DNA of 64,000 nucleotides, taken from the NCBI RefSeq assembly GCF_001440415.1, contig NZ_LLYA01000112.1, positions 124,001 through 188,000 of the forward strand. The letters are read 5' to 3'. Under the pieces are notes generated by a model that was given only the letters and a program-made list of their open reading frames with translations, was not told where the DNA came from and did no database searches. Numbering within the stretch: the stretch's first letter is position 1; each line of letters opens with the position of its first letter. The translations under genes and the position numbers were made by a program. The stretch comes from Bradyrhizobium retamae. GTDB taxonomy: Bacteria; Pseudomonadota; Alphaproteobacteria; Rhizobiales; Xanthobacteraceae. Below, one piece after another: positions 17,878-26,895 of this stretch.

Positions 17878-18732
17878 GTGGCACTCAAAAACATCATCGG
17901 AATCGATCACGCCGTGGTCATGGTGAAAGATCTCGACAAGGCCGCCGAAAACTACAAGCGGCTCGGCTTCACCGTGTCGCCGCGCGGCACCCACAGCGCA
18001 CATATGGGATCGGGCAACTACACCATCATGTTCGACCCCGACTATATGGAATTGCTCGGCGTGCTGACGCCGACGGAACATAATGCTCCGGCGCGGACAT
18101 ATCTGGAAGAGAATGGCGAAGGCATCGAGCGCATCGCGTTCACGGCGGTGGATTCCGCCGAAGGCGCGGAAGAAATTCGCGCGCGCGGCTATCCGCCGAT
18201 TGGACCGACCGATTTCGAACGTCCGGTGACGATGCCGGATGGCACGATATCGGCGGCCAAGTTTCGCACGTTCCAATGGCCGACGGCGGAAGCGCCGGGC
18301 GGCGTGCGCATGTTTGCCTGCCAACACAAGACGCGCGAGACGGTTTGGATTCCCGAGTTGATGAAGCACGCCAATGGCGCAAAGCGCCTGAAGCAGGTGC
18401 TGATCATCACCCCGGAGCCGGCGGATGACGCCGCGCAACTCGCGAGCATGATCGATCGTGAGGCAATGGTCGAACCGGACGGCGTCATTGCGGTCCCCTC
18501 AGGCGGCGACCGCGCCGACTTCATATTCCTGACAAAGACCCAGCTCGGCACGCGCTACCCTGACGTTCCGCTGGCGGGGCTGCCCGAGCGCGGCGGCGCC
18601 GGGCTGGTGATCGCGGCCGATCTCGCGGCGGCGGAAAAGGCGCTCGGCGCTGTCGGCGTGAAGAGCGCCGGCCACGTCGTAGTGCCACCGGCCGAGGGCA
18701 ACGGCACGATACTGGTGTTCGAGAAGGGGTAA
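17878..18732 (+). CDS. VOC (glyoxalase-like) family protein
   Basis: A 284-residue protein of the vicinal-oxygen-chelate type. The N-terminal unit GIDHAVVMVKDLDKAAENYK carries the metal-binding His of the family, and YTIMFDPDYMELLGV supplies an acidic residue at the end of the first module. A second, less regular module follows from about residue 150. The start is a GTG at 17878, with GGGA nearby upstream. It is divergent from the amine-oxidase gene. Members range from dioxygenases to isomerases; the reaction here is unknown. Confidence 0.8.
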   Translation: MALKNIIGIDHAVVMVKDLDKAAENYKRLGFTVSPRGTHSAHMGSGNYTIMFDPDYMELLGVLTPTEHNAPARTYLEENGEGIERIAFTAVDSAEGAEEIRARGYPPIGPTDFERPVTMPDGTISAAKFRTFQWPTAEAPGGVRMFACQHKTRETVWIPELMKHANGAKRLKQVLIITPEPADDAAQLASMIDREAMVEPDGVIAVPSGGDRADFIFLTKTQLGTRYPDVPLAGLPERGGAGLVIAADLAAAEKALGAVGVKSAGHVVVPPAEGNGTILVFEKG

Positions 18733-18743
18733 GTCGGAGTGCT

Positions 18744-18905
18744 CGTGTCCCGGACGCGATGCAGCGTTCTCCCGGCAATGCGACGCATCGTCCGGTACGC
18801 TGCTTCGCAGAGCCGACCCCAGCCGCGCCATGGACCCCGGCTCTGCAGCGCACCGCCGGAATCACGCGAAGCGCGATCCCGAACGCGCTGCGTCCGGGGA
18901 ACGCG
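18744..18905. repeat. Intergenic repeat, family C copy 1
   Basis: Contains CGTGTCCCGGACGCG, GATGCAGCGT and ACGCTGCTTCGCAGAGCCG, then a second half ending CGCTGCGTCCGGGG, giving a large imperfect palindrome. The same modules recur in inverse orientation at 61561-61614. It fills the space between two convergent genes. Confidence 0.75.
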
Positions 18906-18913
18906 ACGGCCGG

Positions 18914-20566
18914 TTACTCCGCGGGCGCTGCTGCAGGTAGCTCCGGATGCGCGCTGTAATCCACGCTCGGACTCGTCTTCGCCAGCGCAAACAGCCCCGC
19001 CGCCATCACGGCATAGGCCAGCGCCACGCCCGGCGTGACACCGAGACCGCCGCCGATGCCGACGGCTTCGCCGTGCATGAAACCGAAATACGTCATGGCC
19101 GCGCCGGCGAGCGCAAAGGCTGACGCCTTCATGAAGTCCCTCTCGATCACGAACACGCCAATTGCGCCCAGCACGAGGCCGGCGAGGATCGAGCCGCCGC
19201 CCATCACTTCCAGCCCGTGATAGAGCACACCCTGTTGGGGCAGCGCGGCGATGGCGGCCGCCTTGACCGCATCGACCTTGTCGGCGGCGAGACCGCCGAC
19301 GGTTTGCGCCGCAGCCATGCTCGCACCGAGCATGGTGTCGATCTGCAGCTTCGCCCATGCCGCCAGATGCGGTGTCAGCGCCAGCACGATCGCTGGCGCG
19401 TGCTTGAGCGGCGTGGTCTGGAACGCCTGCGCGCCGATCAGCATGCCGATATAGAGCAGGATCGGCGAGATCGCGACCACAGGCACCAGCGCCAGCAGCA
19501 CCGAGATGATGCCGAACCACGACAGCAGCACCACCATGATGCCAGTCGCTGCCGAATAACCGATCCGCCCGCCCATCGCTTTCCAGCCGGGATGGCCGAT
19601 ATAGACAGCGTTGATGAAGGGATTACCCATCAGGCAGCCGATCAGGCTGACGACGCCGTCGGCGGTCAGCACGCGCGTGGTCGGATATTCGTCGCCGGCG
19701 GCTTCCGCGCTTTCGACATTGTCCATGGCTTCGACGAGGTCGTAGATGCCGAACGGGATTGCGGTCACCAGGATGATGCCGAGGAATTCGAAGCCGGAGA
19801 AGACGTGGCCGAAGGCCGGCAGCGGCACCGAAAAGCCGAAATCGGCAAAGGCATCACTGAGGCCCTTCAGGCTCAGCCCGCCGAGCCCGAGGCCGAACAG
19901 GTTCGAGCCCCACGCGATCAGCATGCCGGCGGCAATGGCGACAAGGCCCGCCGGAATCCCCTTCGGATATTTCACGCCACCGAACCAGCTCACCAGGATG
20001 ATGGCGAAGCAGATCAGGCCGATCTGCGGGGTCATGTACATTTCCAGCGCCGGGCGCATCGAGATGAAGGTGACGGAGACGCCGGCTAGCGTACCGAGCA
20101 ACGCCGCGCGCGGGGTGATTCTCCGGATGTAGGGCGCGATGAAACCGCCGATCATCAGAATAAAACTCTGGAAGAACACCCAGACCAGTCCGGCCGACCA
20201 GCCCTTCACGGGATCGCCGGTCTTGAGCGTGATCGGCAGCATGATCACGAAGGTGACGATGAACATGTGCGGCACGCTGACGCCGGACGGCAACGCGCAG
20301 ACGTCGTTGCGGCCGGTCTTCTGCGCCAGTTTGTAGGCGAGATACGCGTAATAGAACGTCGAGAGGCACATCATCAGGCCGAGCGCCGGCAGGATACGGC
20401 CAAAAACGATGCTATCAGGCATCTTCAGCACAAAGCGCAGCAAGCCGGTCAGCACCAGCATGTTGACGAGGATGTTGGTGCCGAAGCCGAACAGCGCGTT
20501 CCAGTCGCCCGGCGTCCACAGTGCCGGCTTGAAAGTGGATGTGCCTGATGTCCCCGTTGCGCTCAT
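18914..20566 (-). CDS. NCS2-type permease (purine/pyrimidine-like)
   Basis: A 550-residue membrane protein with about a dozen hydrophobic stretches. Beginning [19 protein letters not shown], it continues with [14 protein letters not shown] in the first half and [22 protein letters not shown] in the second, features of nucleobase-cation-symporter-2-like carriers. It is longer than typical NCS2 proteins because of extra hydrophobic segments at the C-terminus. The ATG at 20566 overlaps the stop of the upstream amidohydrolase gene (ATGA), so the two are coupled. The partner suggests biuret, a ureide or a related N-rich compound as cargo; this is inferred from context only. Confidence 0.82.
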   Translation of the reverse strand: MSATGTSGTSTFKPALWTPGDWNALFGFGTNILVNMLVLTGLLRFVLKMPDSIVFGRILPALGLMMCLSTFYYAYLAYKLAQKTGRNDVCALPSGVSVPHMFIVTFVIMLPITLKTGDPVKGWSAGLVWVFFQSFILMIGGFIAPYIRRITPRAALLGTLAGVSVTFISMRPALEMYMTPQIGLICFAIILVSWFGGVKYPKGIPAGLVAIAAGMLIAWGSNLFGLGLGGLSLKGLSDAFADFGFSVPLPAFGHVFSGFEFLGIILVTAIPFGIYDLVEAMDNVESAEAAGDEYPTTRVLTADGVVSLIGCLMGNPFINAVYIGHPGWKAMGGRIGYSAATGIMVVLLSWFGIISVLLALVPVVAISPILLYIGMLIGAQAFQTTPLKHAPAIVLALTPHLAAWAKLQIDTMLGASMAAAQTVGGLAADKVDAVKAAAIAALPQQGVLYHGLEVMGGGSILAGLVLGAIGVFVIERDFMKASAFALAGAAMTYFGFMHGEAVGIGGGLGVTPGVALAYAVMAAGLFALAKTSPSVDYSAHPELPAAAPAE

Positions 20567-21273
20567 CGTGATGCCCCCGCTACTGCCGTTGTTGGAATCT
20601 CCGGTGAAAGTGCGTCCAGCACCGCGGCTGAATCCGAGACCCAGCCGAAGATGCCGCCCTGCGCCTTGATCATCTTCAGGCCCATCTCGTGGAATTCGGG
20701 AAAATAGGAGGCGCAACCATCTGCCAGCACCACGCAGCGATAGCCGCGGTCGTTGGCTTCGCGCACCGTGGTGTTGACGCAGACCTCAGTGGTGACGCCG
20801 CATACCAAGAGGTTCTCGATGCCGTAGCGCTGCAAGACGTCACCGAGCTCGGTGGCGTAGAAGGCGCCCTTGCCCGGCTTGTCGATCACGATCTCGCTGT
20901 CGAGCGGATAGAGCTCAGGAATGATGTCGTGGCCGGGTTCGCCGCGAACGAGAATGCGGCCCATCGGGCCAGGATCGCCGATGCGCAAGGACGGCGCGCC
21001 GCGCTCGACCTTGGCCGGCGGCGCGTCGGAAAGGTCGGGCAGATGGCCCTCGCGGGTGTGAATGACCAGCATGCCGGCCGCGCGCGCCGCTTCCAGCACG
21101 GCGGCGATCGGCTTCACCGCGCGCGCGAGCTGGCTGACGTCGTTGCCCAGCGTTTCGCCGAAGCCGCCGGGCTCCATGAAATCGCGCTGCATGTCGATGA
21201 TGAGGAGCGCGGCCGCCGCCCAGTCGAGCTCGATCGGGTACGGCTCCGCTGCGAGCTTTCTTGAGTTCGCCAT
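20563..21273 (-). CDS. Cysteine hydrolase, biuret-amidohydrolase-like (isochorismatase fold)
   Basis: A 236-residue isochorismatase-like amidohydrolase with the expected triad Asp27 (LIIDMQRDF), Lys135 (DKPGKGAF) and Cys165 ([20 protein letters not shown]). The segments [40 protein letters not shown] and the ending [13 protein letters not shown] are those I associate with biuret hydrolase (BiuH) of rhizobia rather than with RutB or nicotinamidase. Expected reaction: biuret to allophanate plus ammonia. No allophanate hydrolase gene lies in the window. It is translationally coupled to the NCS2 permease. A dyad at 21328-21345 lies about 55 bases before the start. Confidence 0.85.
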   Translation of the reverse strand: MANSRKLAAEPYPIELDWAAAALLIIDMQRDFMEPGGFGETLGNDVSQLARAVKPIAAVLEAARAAGMLVIHTREGHLPDLSDAPPAKVERGAPSLRIGDPGPMGRILVRGEPGHDIIPELYPLDSEIVIDKPGKGAFYATELGDVLQRYGIENLLVCGVTTEVCVNTTVREANDRGYRCVVLADGCASYFPEFHEMGLKMIKAQGGIFGWVSDSAAVLDALSPEIPTTAVAGASR

Positions 21274-21327
21274 GACGTACGCGCCCCGAACGAGAGAACA
21301 CCTCGGGAGAGATCAAGCAAGGCGCGT

Positions 21328-21345
21328 GCCATTGTGTACAATGGC
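21328..21345. promoter_or_regulatory. Operator-like dyad upstream of the biuret-hydrolase-like gene
   Basis: GCCATTG and CAATGGC surround TGTA, giving an 18-base palindrome whose core ATTGTGTACAAT resembles operators of FadR-subfamily GntR regulators. No such regulator is encoded next to it; the nearest regulator gene is the LysR at 21450-22451. Confidence 0.5.
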
Positions 21346-21449
21346 GGCCGGCGATGCGTTTGGAAAAAATCGGCTGTAGTGTCAGTCCGTTGTTCGTCGA
21401 TACTGATCTCGGCTCGCGTTCATCGAGCGCATCGCAGGCGGGCAGTTGC

Positions 21450-22451
21450 TCATTCGCTGTGCAAGCTGCGATTACGGTTGCCCGGTCGAAGACCTGATGA
21501 TCCGCTCTGTTCTGTTCGCACCTGTCCAACCAACTGGACCAGCCAGGCGAGGCCGGCATCCATCATCGCCACTTTCGGCAGGACGATATTGATCGAAAAG
21601 CGCGGCAGCGGCAGCGGGGCCTTGACGGCCACGACGTCGAAGCGGGCGCCGTAGATCTCCAGAAATCGTCTCGGCAGCGCGGAGACCATCTCGGTTTCGG
21701 CCAGCACCGAAAGCGCGAAAATGAAATTGGGCACGGTCAAAGCCACGCGCCGCGTCAGGCCTTTCTTCGCGAGCTCAGCATCCACGAATCCGGAGACATC
21801 AGCAGTGTGCGAAACGACGAGATGTTCCAGCTCGCAGTAACGCTTGAGAGTCGGGCTGCGTTGGAACGAATGGCCCTTGCGTACGGCGATAACAAACTCT
21901 TCCTCGTACAGCATCTGCCGATGGAAACGGGTCGGAACATCGTCGAGAGGTATGATCGCGATATCCATTGTCCGGTCTTCAAGTTCGTTCAGTGCATCCT
22001 TCCATGCAAGATGAAGCGCGGTGAAGCCTCGTGCCGGCAGTAGCTGCCGGATGCCCACATCGATGCCCGGCGCCACCTCACGCAACGTCCCCAGCAACCG
22101 ATGCAGGATTACCGATGAAATCCCATCGGGCGCGCCAATGACGAAGCGGCGCTTCGAATGCCGCGGATCAAACGGCGTAGCCGACGAAACGACGCCGCGG
22201 ATACGCGCGAGAATTTCAGCCACCGATGGCGCGAGCTGCGAGGCGCGCTCCGTCGGAACAACGCCCTTCGGGGTCCTGAGGAACAAGGGATCGCCAAGCA
22301 GAGCTCGCAACCGGCCAAGGCCATGGCTGATGGCGGACGGCGAAAGGTGCAGCCGCTCCGCCGCCCGGCCGACATGCCGCTCCTCAAAGACGATCTCGAA
22401 CAGCACGAGCAGGTTGAGATCGATGCGGGCGAGATCAATCTGGTTCAGCAT
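21450..22451 (-). CDS. LysR family transcriptional regulator
   Basis: A 333-residue LysR regulator. The winged helix-turn-helix is at residues 10-70: LNLLVLFEIVFEERHVGRAAERLHLSPSAISHGLGRLR in outline, with the typical DPLFLRTPKGVVPTERA afterwards. The effector-binding domain follows, with FVIGAPDGISSVIL at its start. The ATG at 22451 lies inside a perfect dyad (22444-22460), consistent with autoregulation. The gene faces the small secreted NTF2-like protein gene and is 176 bases from the start of the biuret-type operon, so either could be a target. Confidence 0.92.
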   Translation of the reverse strand: MLNQIDLARIDLNLLVLFEIVFEERHVGRAAERLHLSPSAISHGLGRLRALLGDPLFLRTPKGVVPTERASQLAPSVAEILARIRGVVSSATPFDPRHSKRRFVIGAPDGISSVILHRLLGTLREVAPGIDVGIRQLLPARGFTALHLAWKDALNELEDRTMDIAIIPLDDVPTRFHRQMLYEEEFVIAVRKGHSFQRSPTLKRYCELEHLVVSHTADVSGFVDAELAKKGLTRRVALTVPNFIFALSVLAETEMVSALPRRFLEIYGARFDVVAVKAPLPLPRFSINIVLPKVAMMDAGLAWLVQLVGQVRTEQSGSSGLRPGNRNRSLHSE

Positions 22452-22489
22452 AATGCTGAAATCATATCACTGGATTCAGTACGACTGAA
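22444..22489. promoter_or_regulatory. Two tandem LysR-type dyads in the divergent promoter
   Basis: The first dyad TTCAGCATAATGCTGAA (22444-22460) is perfect with eight-base arms. The second is TTCAG-TACGA-CTGAA (22475-22489). They share TTCAG/CTGAA half-sites and their centres are 30 bases apart, about three helical turns. The first covers the LysR start codon. Confidence 0.65.
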
Positions 22490-22550
22490 ATGAGATTTTG
22501 GGCGCCACCCGCCGGTCAGTCACCGGCTCACTGAATGGAAAGACACCAAT

Positions 22551-23096
22551 ATGTTCAAATCGGATGGCTGGAGACGTTTGGCACTGAACGCCGCACTCGC
22601 GATGCCGCTGTCGGCCAGTGCGGCACAGGAGCCAACGACGGCACGTTCGGATGAACTTGCCGATCTCGTCAGGAAGACCGAGACCCAGGCTTCGACTTTC
22701 ATGCGTGGCGACATGGACAAATGGTTCGGTCTGGCGCGCATCGCAGACGACTTTACGCTGATGCAACCGTTCGGCGGTGAAGCCAGCCGCGGCTTCGATG
22801 GAAGTCCCGAACGGCTGGCGCGGCTCGCCAGCTATTTTAGGAACGGCGACGCGAAGCTCGAACTCGTCCAAACCTACGCCTCGGACGATCTGGTCGTTCT
22901 TGCGATGATCGAGCGTCAACACGGCGAAGTCGGCGGTTTGCCGAACCAGGATTGGTCACTTCGTGTGACGCAGGTCTATCGCAGGCAAGCCGGGCAATGG
23001 TGGCTGGTTCACCGCCATGCCGACCCGCTGGTGCGCGACGTCGGGCTTGACACTGCGGCCGCTTTGGCCCGCGGCGCGAATCTCAGGGGACGGTGA
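22551..23096 (+). CDS. Exported NTF2-like (SnoaL/DUF4440-type) protein
   Basis: A 181-residue protein with an N-terminal leader (WRRLALNAALAMPLSASAAQ) and a probable cut after SAAQ or near it. The remainder reads as one NTF2-like cone: DKWFGLARIADDFTLMQPFGGE, then the sheet strands LVVLAMIERQHGEV and SLRVTQVYRRQAGQWWLVHRHAD, the last being the typical final strand of SnoaL/DUF4440 proteins. These bind small molecules or catalyse simple isomerisations. It is divergent from the LysR gene, which probably controls it through the tandem dyads. Confidence 0.75.
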   Translation: MFKSDGWRRLALNAALAMPLSASAAQEPTTARSDELADLVRKTETQASTFMRGDMDKWFGLARIADDFTLMQPFGGEASRGFDGSPERLARLASYFRNGDAKLELVQTYASDDLVVLAMIERQHGEVGGLPNQDWSLRVTQVYRRQAGQWWLVHRHADPLVRDVGLDTAAALARGANLRGR

Positions 23097-23167
23097 CGAT
23101 CAGGCCGTCGTCGCCTCCGGCGGCCGGAAATTCACCATCAGCCATCGCGCTATAAAAATGAGATGGT

Positions 23168-24571
23168 CTAGTTTCCGGTAAGCAGCGGCGTCCCGAATGC
23201 TCTGCTCCAGACCGTCAGGAAACGAGGAAACCAGGAGTGCGCGACGGCGCCCTGATAGGCCCATGTGCGGTACTTGAGACCCCTTTCCGACAGGAGCTCT
23301 TGATATCCGCCGTGCGTTTCGGTCGCTCGACGGATGTCCCGCAGTATATCGCGGGCGCAGGACCGGTACTTGTCAGTGCCGGAAAATTCATCGTACTCCA
23401 GCATGCGATCGGCGAACTCGACGTTAAACGTCGGCCAGCAGGAACGCCCCTGGTAGGCCGGAGCCGCAATCTTGTGGATCATCTTGTTCTGCGGGTTATC
23501 CGTGGACACCAGGAAGTGTGATGTATCCGGGATTCGAAAGCGCGGTTCGCCAAGGATCAGATCCGTCGTGGCTGCGAATAGCGCGCGTTCGCTCACCTCG
23601 ATCAGATCCCAAAATCCCTGGTGCACATTGACGAAGTCCAGGGCAACGGAAGACGCCCCCGGTTCGCTGCTGGAATCCAGGGAATGCCGGATATAGCCAT
23701 GCTTGCCGAACAGCCCGAGCAATTGCTTTTTATATTGTGAAAGCGTGCGTCCGAGCAGCCCTTCCAGCTCGATCTGGTCGATCACCCCCAAGCGTATTCC
23801 GCGCACAAAGGTCGCGTAGACGCATGCATTGGTGACGAACCGCCTGCGCTCGGCGCGGGTATCTGTCGCCGCGGAACGGGGTGCCGTTACGTCGCACAGC
23901 AAAGCCGTGAGGCCGTTGTCGTCGAACGGCTGCAACGAGCCGGCGAGTTGAAATATCGCTTTCTCCAGGTCCTTCCGATATTCGGCAAGCAACAAGCGGC
24001 CGGCATAGGCGCCTTGCGCCACCGCCAAAAACGAAGACGGCCTTTGGTCCGCGCGCATAATCTGCTCCAGACCCGCGAGAATGCCCAGCAGCGTATCCGA
24101 CGGCAGCGAGAAGTAATTGACGCCGATGTAACGATCGCTGCCTGCGGGAACAATGGTCGTTGTAACGACGTTGGCGCGGACGGCCTCCAACATCAGCCGG
24201 ACGCTCTTCTCGAGCAAACGAACCCTGCGGACGGCATCCTCGGAATCCATGATGGTCTCGGGATCGAGAACATCGGGATAGAACCAAGCAAAGTCCCGGG
24301 GATAATAGGCCGATGCGTGCGGCGCTCCTGTGACCAGAAAGGATTCCTCCGGAGAAAAGGCGCTGTCGATCGCGTGCCTGTACAGTTCATCGATGCCGGC
24401 CGATGAGCGATATTTTCTCAGGAACCGATCGCCGAGAAAGTTGACAGCCTGAATCCCGTTGGCAACGCAGGTGGCGAGCGGCCCCCGGTAGAATCGGTAT
24501 TGGCGATGTGATGAAAATGGAATGTGGCGATGCATATGAGAAACAGAGTTCCGTGGTTTCGATTTGCCCAC
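23168..24571 (-). CDS. Unrecognised 467-residue protein, possibly an alpha/alpha-toroid enzyme
   Basis: I cannot place this in a family with confidence. It has no signal peptide or membrane segment. HASAYYPRDFAWFYPDVLD, the long helical stretches and the repeated aromatic/acidic pattern (HQGFWDLIEVSERA, GRSCWPTFNVEFADRMLEYDEF, then YRTWAYQGAVAHSWFPRFL near the C-terminus) resemble six-hairpin glycosidase-like barrels such as glucoamylase-type or GH63-like proteins; this is an impression only. The start is a GTG at 24571; an ATG at 24535 lacks a ribosome site. The DNA looks less GC-rich than its surroundings, hinting at transfer. It has no obvious operon partner. Confidence 0.7.
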   Translation of the reverse strand: MGKSKPRNSVSHMHRHIPFSSHRQYRFYRGPLATCVANGIQAVNFLGDRFLRKYRSSAGIDELYRHAIDSAFSPEESFLVTGAPHASAYYPRDFAWFYPDVLDPETIMDSEDAVRRVRLLEKSVRLMLEAVRANVVTTTIVPAGSDRYIGVNYFSLPSDTLLGILAGLEQIMRADQRPSSFLAVAQGAYAGRLLLAEYRKDLEKAIFQLAGSLQPFDDNGLTALLCDVTAPRSAATDTRAERRRFVTNACVYATFVRGIRLGVIDQIELEGLLGRTLSQYKKQLLGLFGKHGYIRHSLDSSSEPGASSVALDFVNVHQGFWDLIEVSERALFAATTDLILGEPRFRIPDTSHFLVSTDNPQNKMIHKIAAPAYQGRSCWPTFNVEFADRMLEYDEFSGTDKYRSCARDILRDIRRATETHGGYQELLSERGLKYRTWAYQGAVAHSWFPRFLTVWSRAFGTPLLTGN

Positions 24572-24726
24572 GCCTTGGTACTTCAGACATCGTCGATTCG
24601 TCTTTCTGTCAGATGAATCATGATGTCACCGCATTGTCATAAAGCGGCATGGCAGCAGCGCTCAGGTCAGCTCTTGCAGGTGAGCAAATCTAATCCGGAC
24701 GAACGCTGAACTTGGGCCTGCCGCCT

Positions 24727-25965
24727 TTACTCCGGCCGGAAATTCTCGATCAGCCGCAGCAGCACGCGCGCGCTGGCATCGGCATCGGCGGTCTCGACAT
24801 GCTCGGCCGGGTTATGGCTGATGCCGCCGCGGCAGCGCACGAACAGCATGGCTACATCGGCGATATCGATCATTGCCATGCCGTCATGCCCTGCCCCGCT
24901 CGGCAGTTCGAACACGCCATAGCCTTCGGCAGCAACCGCTTCCGCGACCTGCGCTTTCAGCCAGGGCGCACAGGGCACGGTGCGGTTCTCATGGGTGACG
25001 TCGATCTGCAGCGACAGCTCACGGCGCTTTGCGATTGCCTCGATCTGCTGCACGATCTCGGCGATGGCCCGCTTACGGTGCGGATCGGTCGGCGCGCGGA
25101 TGTCGAGCGTGAACGACACCCGTCCCGGGATCACGTTGGTCGCGCCCGGCGACGCGTTGATCACGCCGACGGTGCCGACCAGGCCGGCGCCACCGGCCTT
25201 GCAGAATTGCTCGACCGCGACGATGCATTCGGCAGCGCCGGCCAGCGCGTCGCGCCGCAGCGGCATCGGCACCGTCCCGGCATGGCCGGCCATGCCGGAG
25301 AGATTTGCGGCGAGCCGCGTGGCGCCCGCGATGGCCGTCACCACGCCGATAGGAATTTTTTGTTGTTCCAGCACCGGCCCCTGCTCGATATGCAGTTCGA
25401 CATAGGCATGCAGCTCGCGGCGGGTGCGCGCCGCCGCACCGATCCGGCCAGGGTCGAGGCCGAATTGCAGCATGGCCTCGCGCATGGTGAGGCCGTCACG
25501 GTCGCGCGCGTCGAGCACGCTTGCGTCGAAGGTTCCCGCGACTGCCCGGCTGCCAAGCAGCGTAGAGGCAAACCGCACGCCCTCCTCGTCGGCGAACCCG
25601 ACGATCTCGATCGCGAACGGCAGCCGCACGCCGCGCCGGTTCAGATCGGCGACGCAGGCGATCGCGGTGATGACCCCGAGCGGTCCGTCCCATTTGCCGG
25701 CATCGCGCACGGTGTCGTAGTGCGAGCCCAGCATCAGGCAGGGTAATCCCGGACGGTCGCCTTCGTAACGGCCGCAGACATTGCCGATGGCGTCGAGATG
25801 CGCTTCCATGCCGGCATCCCGCATCCAGGACAGAATGAGATCGGCTGCCGTGCGATGCTCAGGCGAGAGGAATATCCGCGCCAGATGCTGCGGCGTCTCG
25901 GAAATCATTCCGAGCTGATTGATACGGCTTACGATTTCATCGCCGAGCATTGCTTCATCCGACAT
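24727..25965 (-). CDS. allC: Allantoate amidohydrolase / N-carbamoyl amino-acid hydrolase family (M20)
   Basis: A 412-residue dizinc amidohydrolase. Metal-site segments are SHYDTVRDAGKWDGPLGV, FADEEGVRF, YVELHIEQGPVLE and near the end GAGHDGMAM and GGISHNPAEH. The same family includes beta-ureidopropionase and carbamoylases. The allantoinase gene immediately upstream, overlapping by about 11 bases, makes allantoate the likely substrate: allantoate to ureidoglycine or ureidoglycolate with release of ammonia. The start is uncertain: ATG 25965 is used, ATG 25950 is an alternative and a TTG at 25983 is less likely. It is the last gene of a three-gene leftward operon. Confidence 0.88.
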   Translation of the reverse strand: MSDEAMLGDEIVSRINQLGMISETPQHLARIFLSPEHRTAADLILSWMRDAGMEAHLDAIGNVCGRYEGDRPGLPCLMLGSHYDTVRDAGKWDGPLGVITAIACVADLNRRGVRLPFAIEIVGFADEEGVRFASTLLGSRAVAGTFDASVLDARDRDGLTMREAMLQFGLDPGRIGAAARTRRELHAYVELHIEQGPVLEQQKIPIGVVTAIAGATRLAANLSGMAGHAGTVPMPLRRDALAGAAECIVAVEQFCKAGGAGLVGTVGVINASPGATNVIPGRVSFTLDIRAPTDPHRKRAIAEIVQQIEAIAKRRELSLQIDVTHENRTVPCAPWLKAQVAEAVAAEGYGVFELPSGAGHDGMAMIDIADVAMLFVRCRGGISHNPAEHVETADADASARVLLRLIENFRPE

Positions 25966-26893
25966 CGAAAGCGCTATCGGCAAGATGCGACAGGTTGGCG
26001 TGCCAGTGCTGCGCGATCTGCAGCCGCGTCGGCATCCAGACGCGCTCGTGGTTTCCGATGTAGTCGAGAAACCGCATCAGTGCCGCCGCGCGGCCGGGGC
26101 GGCCGACGACCCGGCAATGCAGGCCGACCGACATCATCTTCGGCGCGCTCTCACCTTCTGCATAAAGAACGTCAAAACTGTCCTTGAGGTAGGTGAAGAA
26201 TTCATCGCCGCCGCCAAAGCCCTGCGCGTTGACAAAGCGCATGTCGTTGGCGTCGAGCGTATAGGGGATGACCAGATGCGGCTTTGAGCCCCGCGACTTG
26301 ATCCAGTACGGCAGGTCGTCGGCATAGGAGTCGCTGAGATAAAGCAGCCCGCCGGCTTCCATCAGAAGCCTTAAGGTGTTGATCGAGGAGCGCCCGGTAT
26401 ACCAGCCGAGTGGGCGCTGCCCCGTCGCCTCGGTGTGGACGCGGATCGCCGCCGCGATCTCGGTGCGCTCCTCGTTCTCCGACATGTCCTTGTGCTCGAT
26501 CCATCTCAGGCTGTGGCTGGCGATGTCCCAGCCGGCCTCCTTCATGGCAGCAACCACGTCGGGATTTCGCTGCAACGCCTTCGCGACGCCGAACACGGTG
26601 GCCGGCAAATTGCGCTCGGCGAAGATCCGCCACAGCCGCCAGAAGCCGGCGCGCGAGCCATACTCGAACATCGACTCGATATTGGCATGGCGCTGTCCGG
26701 GCCAGGGCTGCGCACCCAGCACGTCGGACAAAAAAGCCTCCGAGGCGCGATCGCCGTCGAGAACATTGTTCTCGCCGCCTTCCTCGAAATTGACCACGAA
26801 CTGCACCGCAACCCGCGCGTTGCCGGGCCACTTCGGGTCGGGCGGGTTGCGCCCGTAGCCGCGGAAGTCGCGCGGATAAGCCGGCGCCGCCAT
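25955..26893 (-). CDS. puuE: Allantoinase, PuuE type (polysaccharide-deacetylase fold)
   Basis: A 312-residue member of the metal-independent allantoinase family discovered as PuuE. Typical sections: PRDFRGYGRNPPDPKWP at the start, VNFEEGGENNVLDGD, YGSRAGFWRLWRIFAERNLP, DIASHSLRWIEHKDMSENEE, GWYTGRSSINTLRLL and near the end SVGLHCRVVGRPGR. It should open the ring of allantoin to allantoate. ATG 26893 has GAGGAAG upstream, within the end of the DUF3830 gene. An allantoate hydrolase gene follows with overlap, so two consecutive steps of purine catabolism are coded together. Confidence 0.93.
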   Translation of the reverse strand: MAAPAYPRDFRGYGRNPPDPKWPGNARVAVQFVVNFEEGGENNVLDGDRASEAFLSDVLGAQPWPGQRHANIESMFEYGSRAGFWRLWRIFAERNLPATVFGVAKALQRNPDVVAAMKEAGWDIASHSLRWIEHKDMSENEERTEIAAAIRVHTEATGQRPLGWYTGRSSINTLRLLMEAGGLLYLSDSYADDLPYWIKSRGSKPHLVIPYTLDANDMRFVNAQGFGGGDEFFTYLKDSFDVLYAEGESAPKMMSVGLHCRVVGRPGRAAALMRFLDYIGNHERVWMPTRLQIAQHWHANLSHLADSAFDVG

Positions 26894-26895
26894 GA

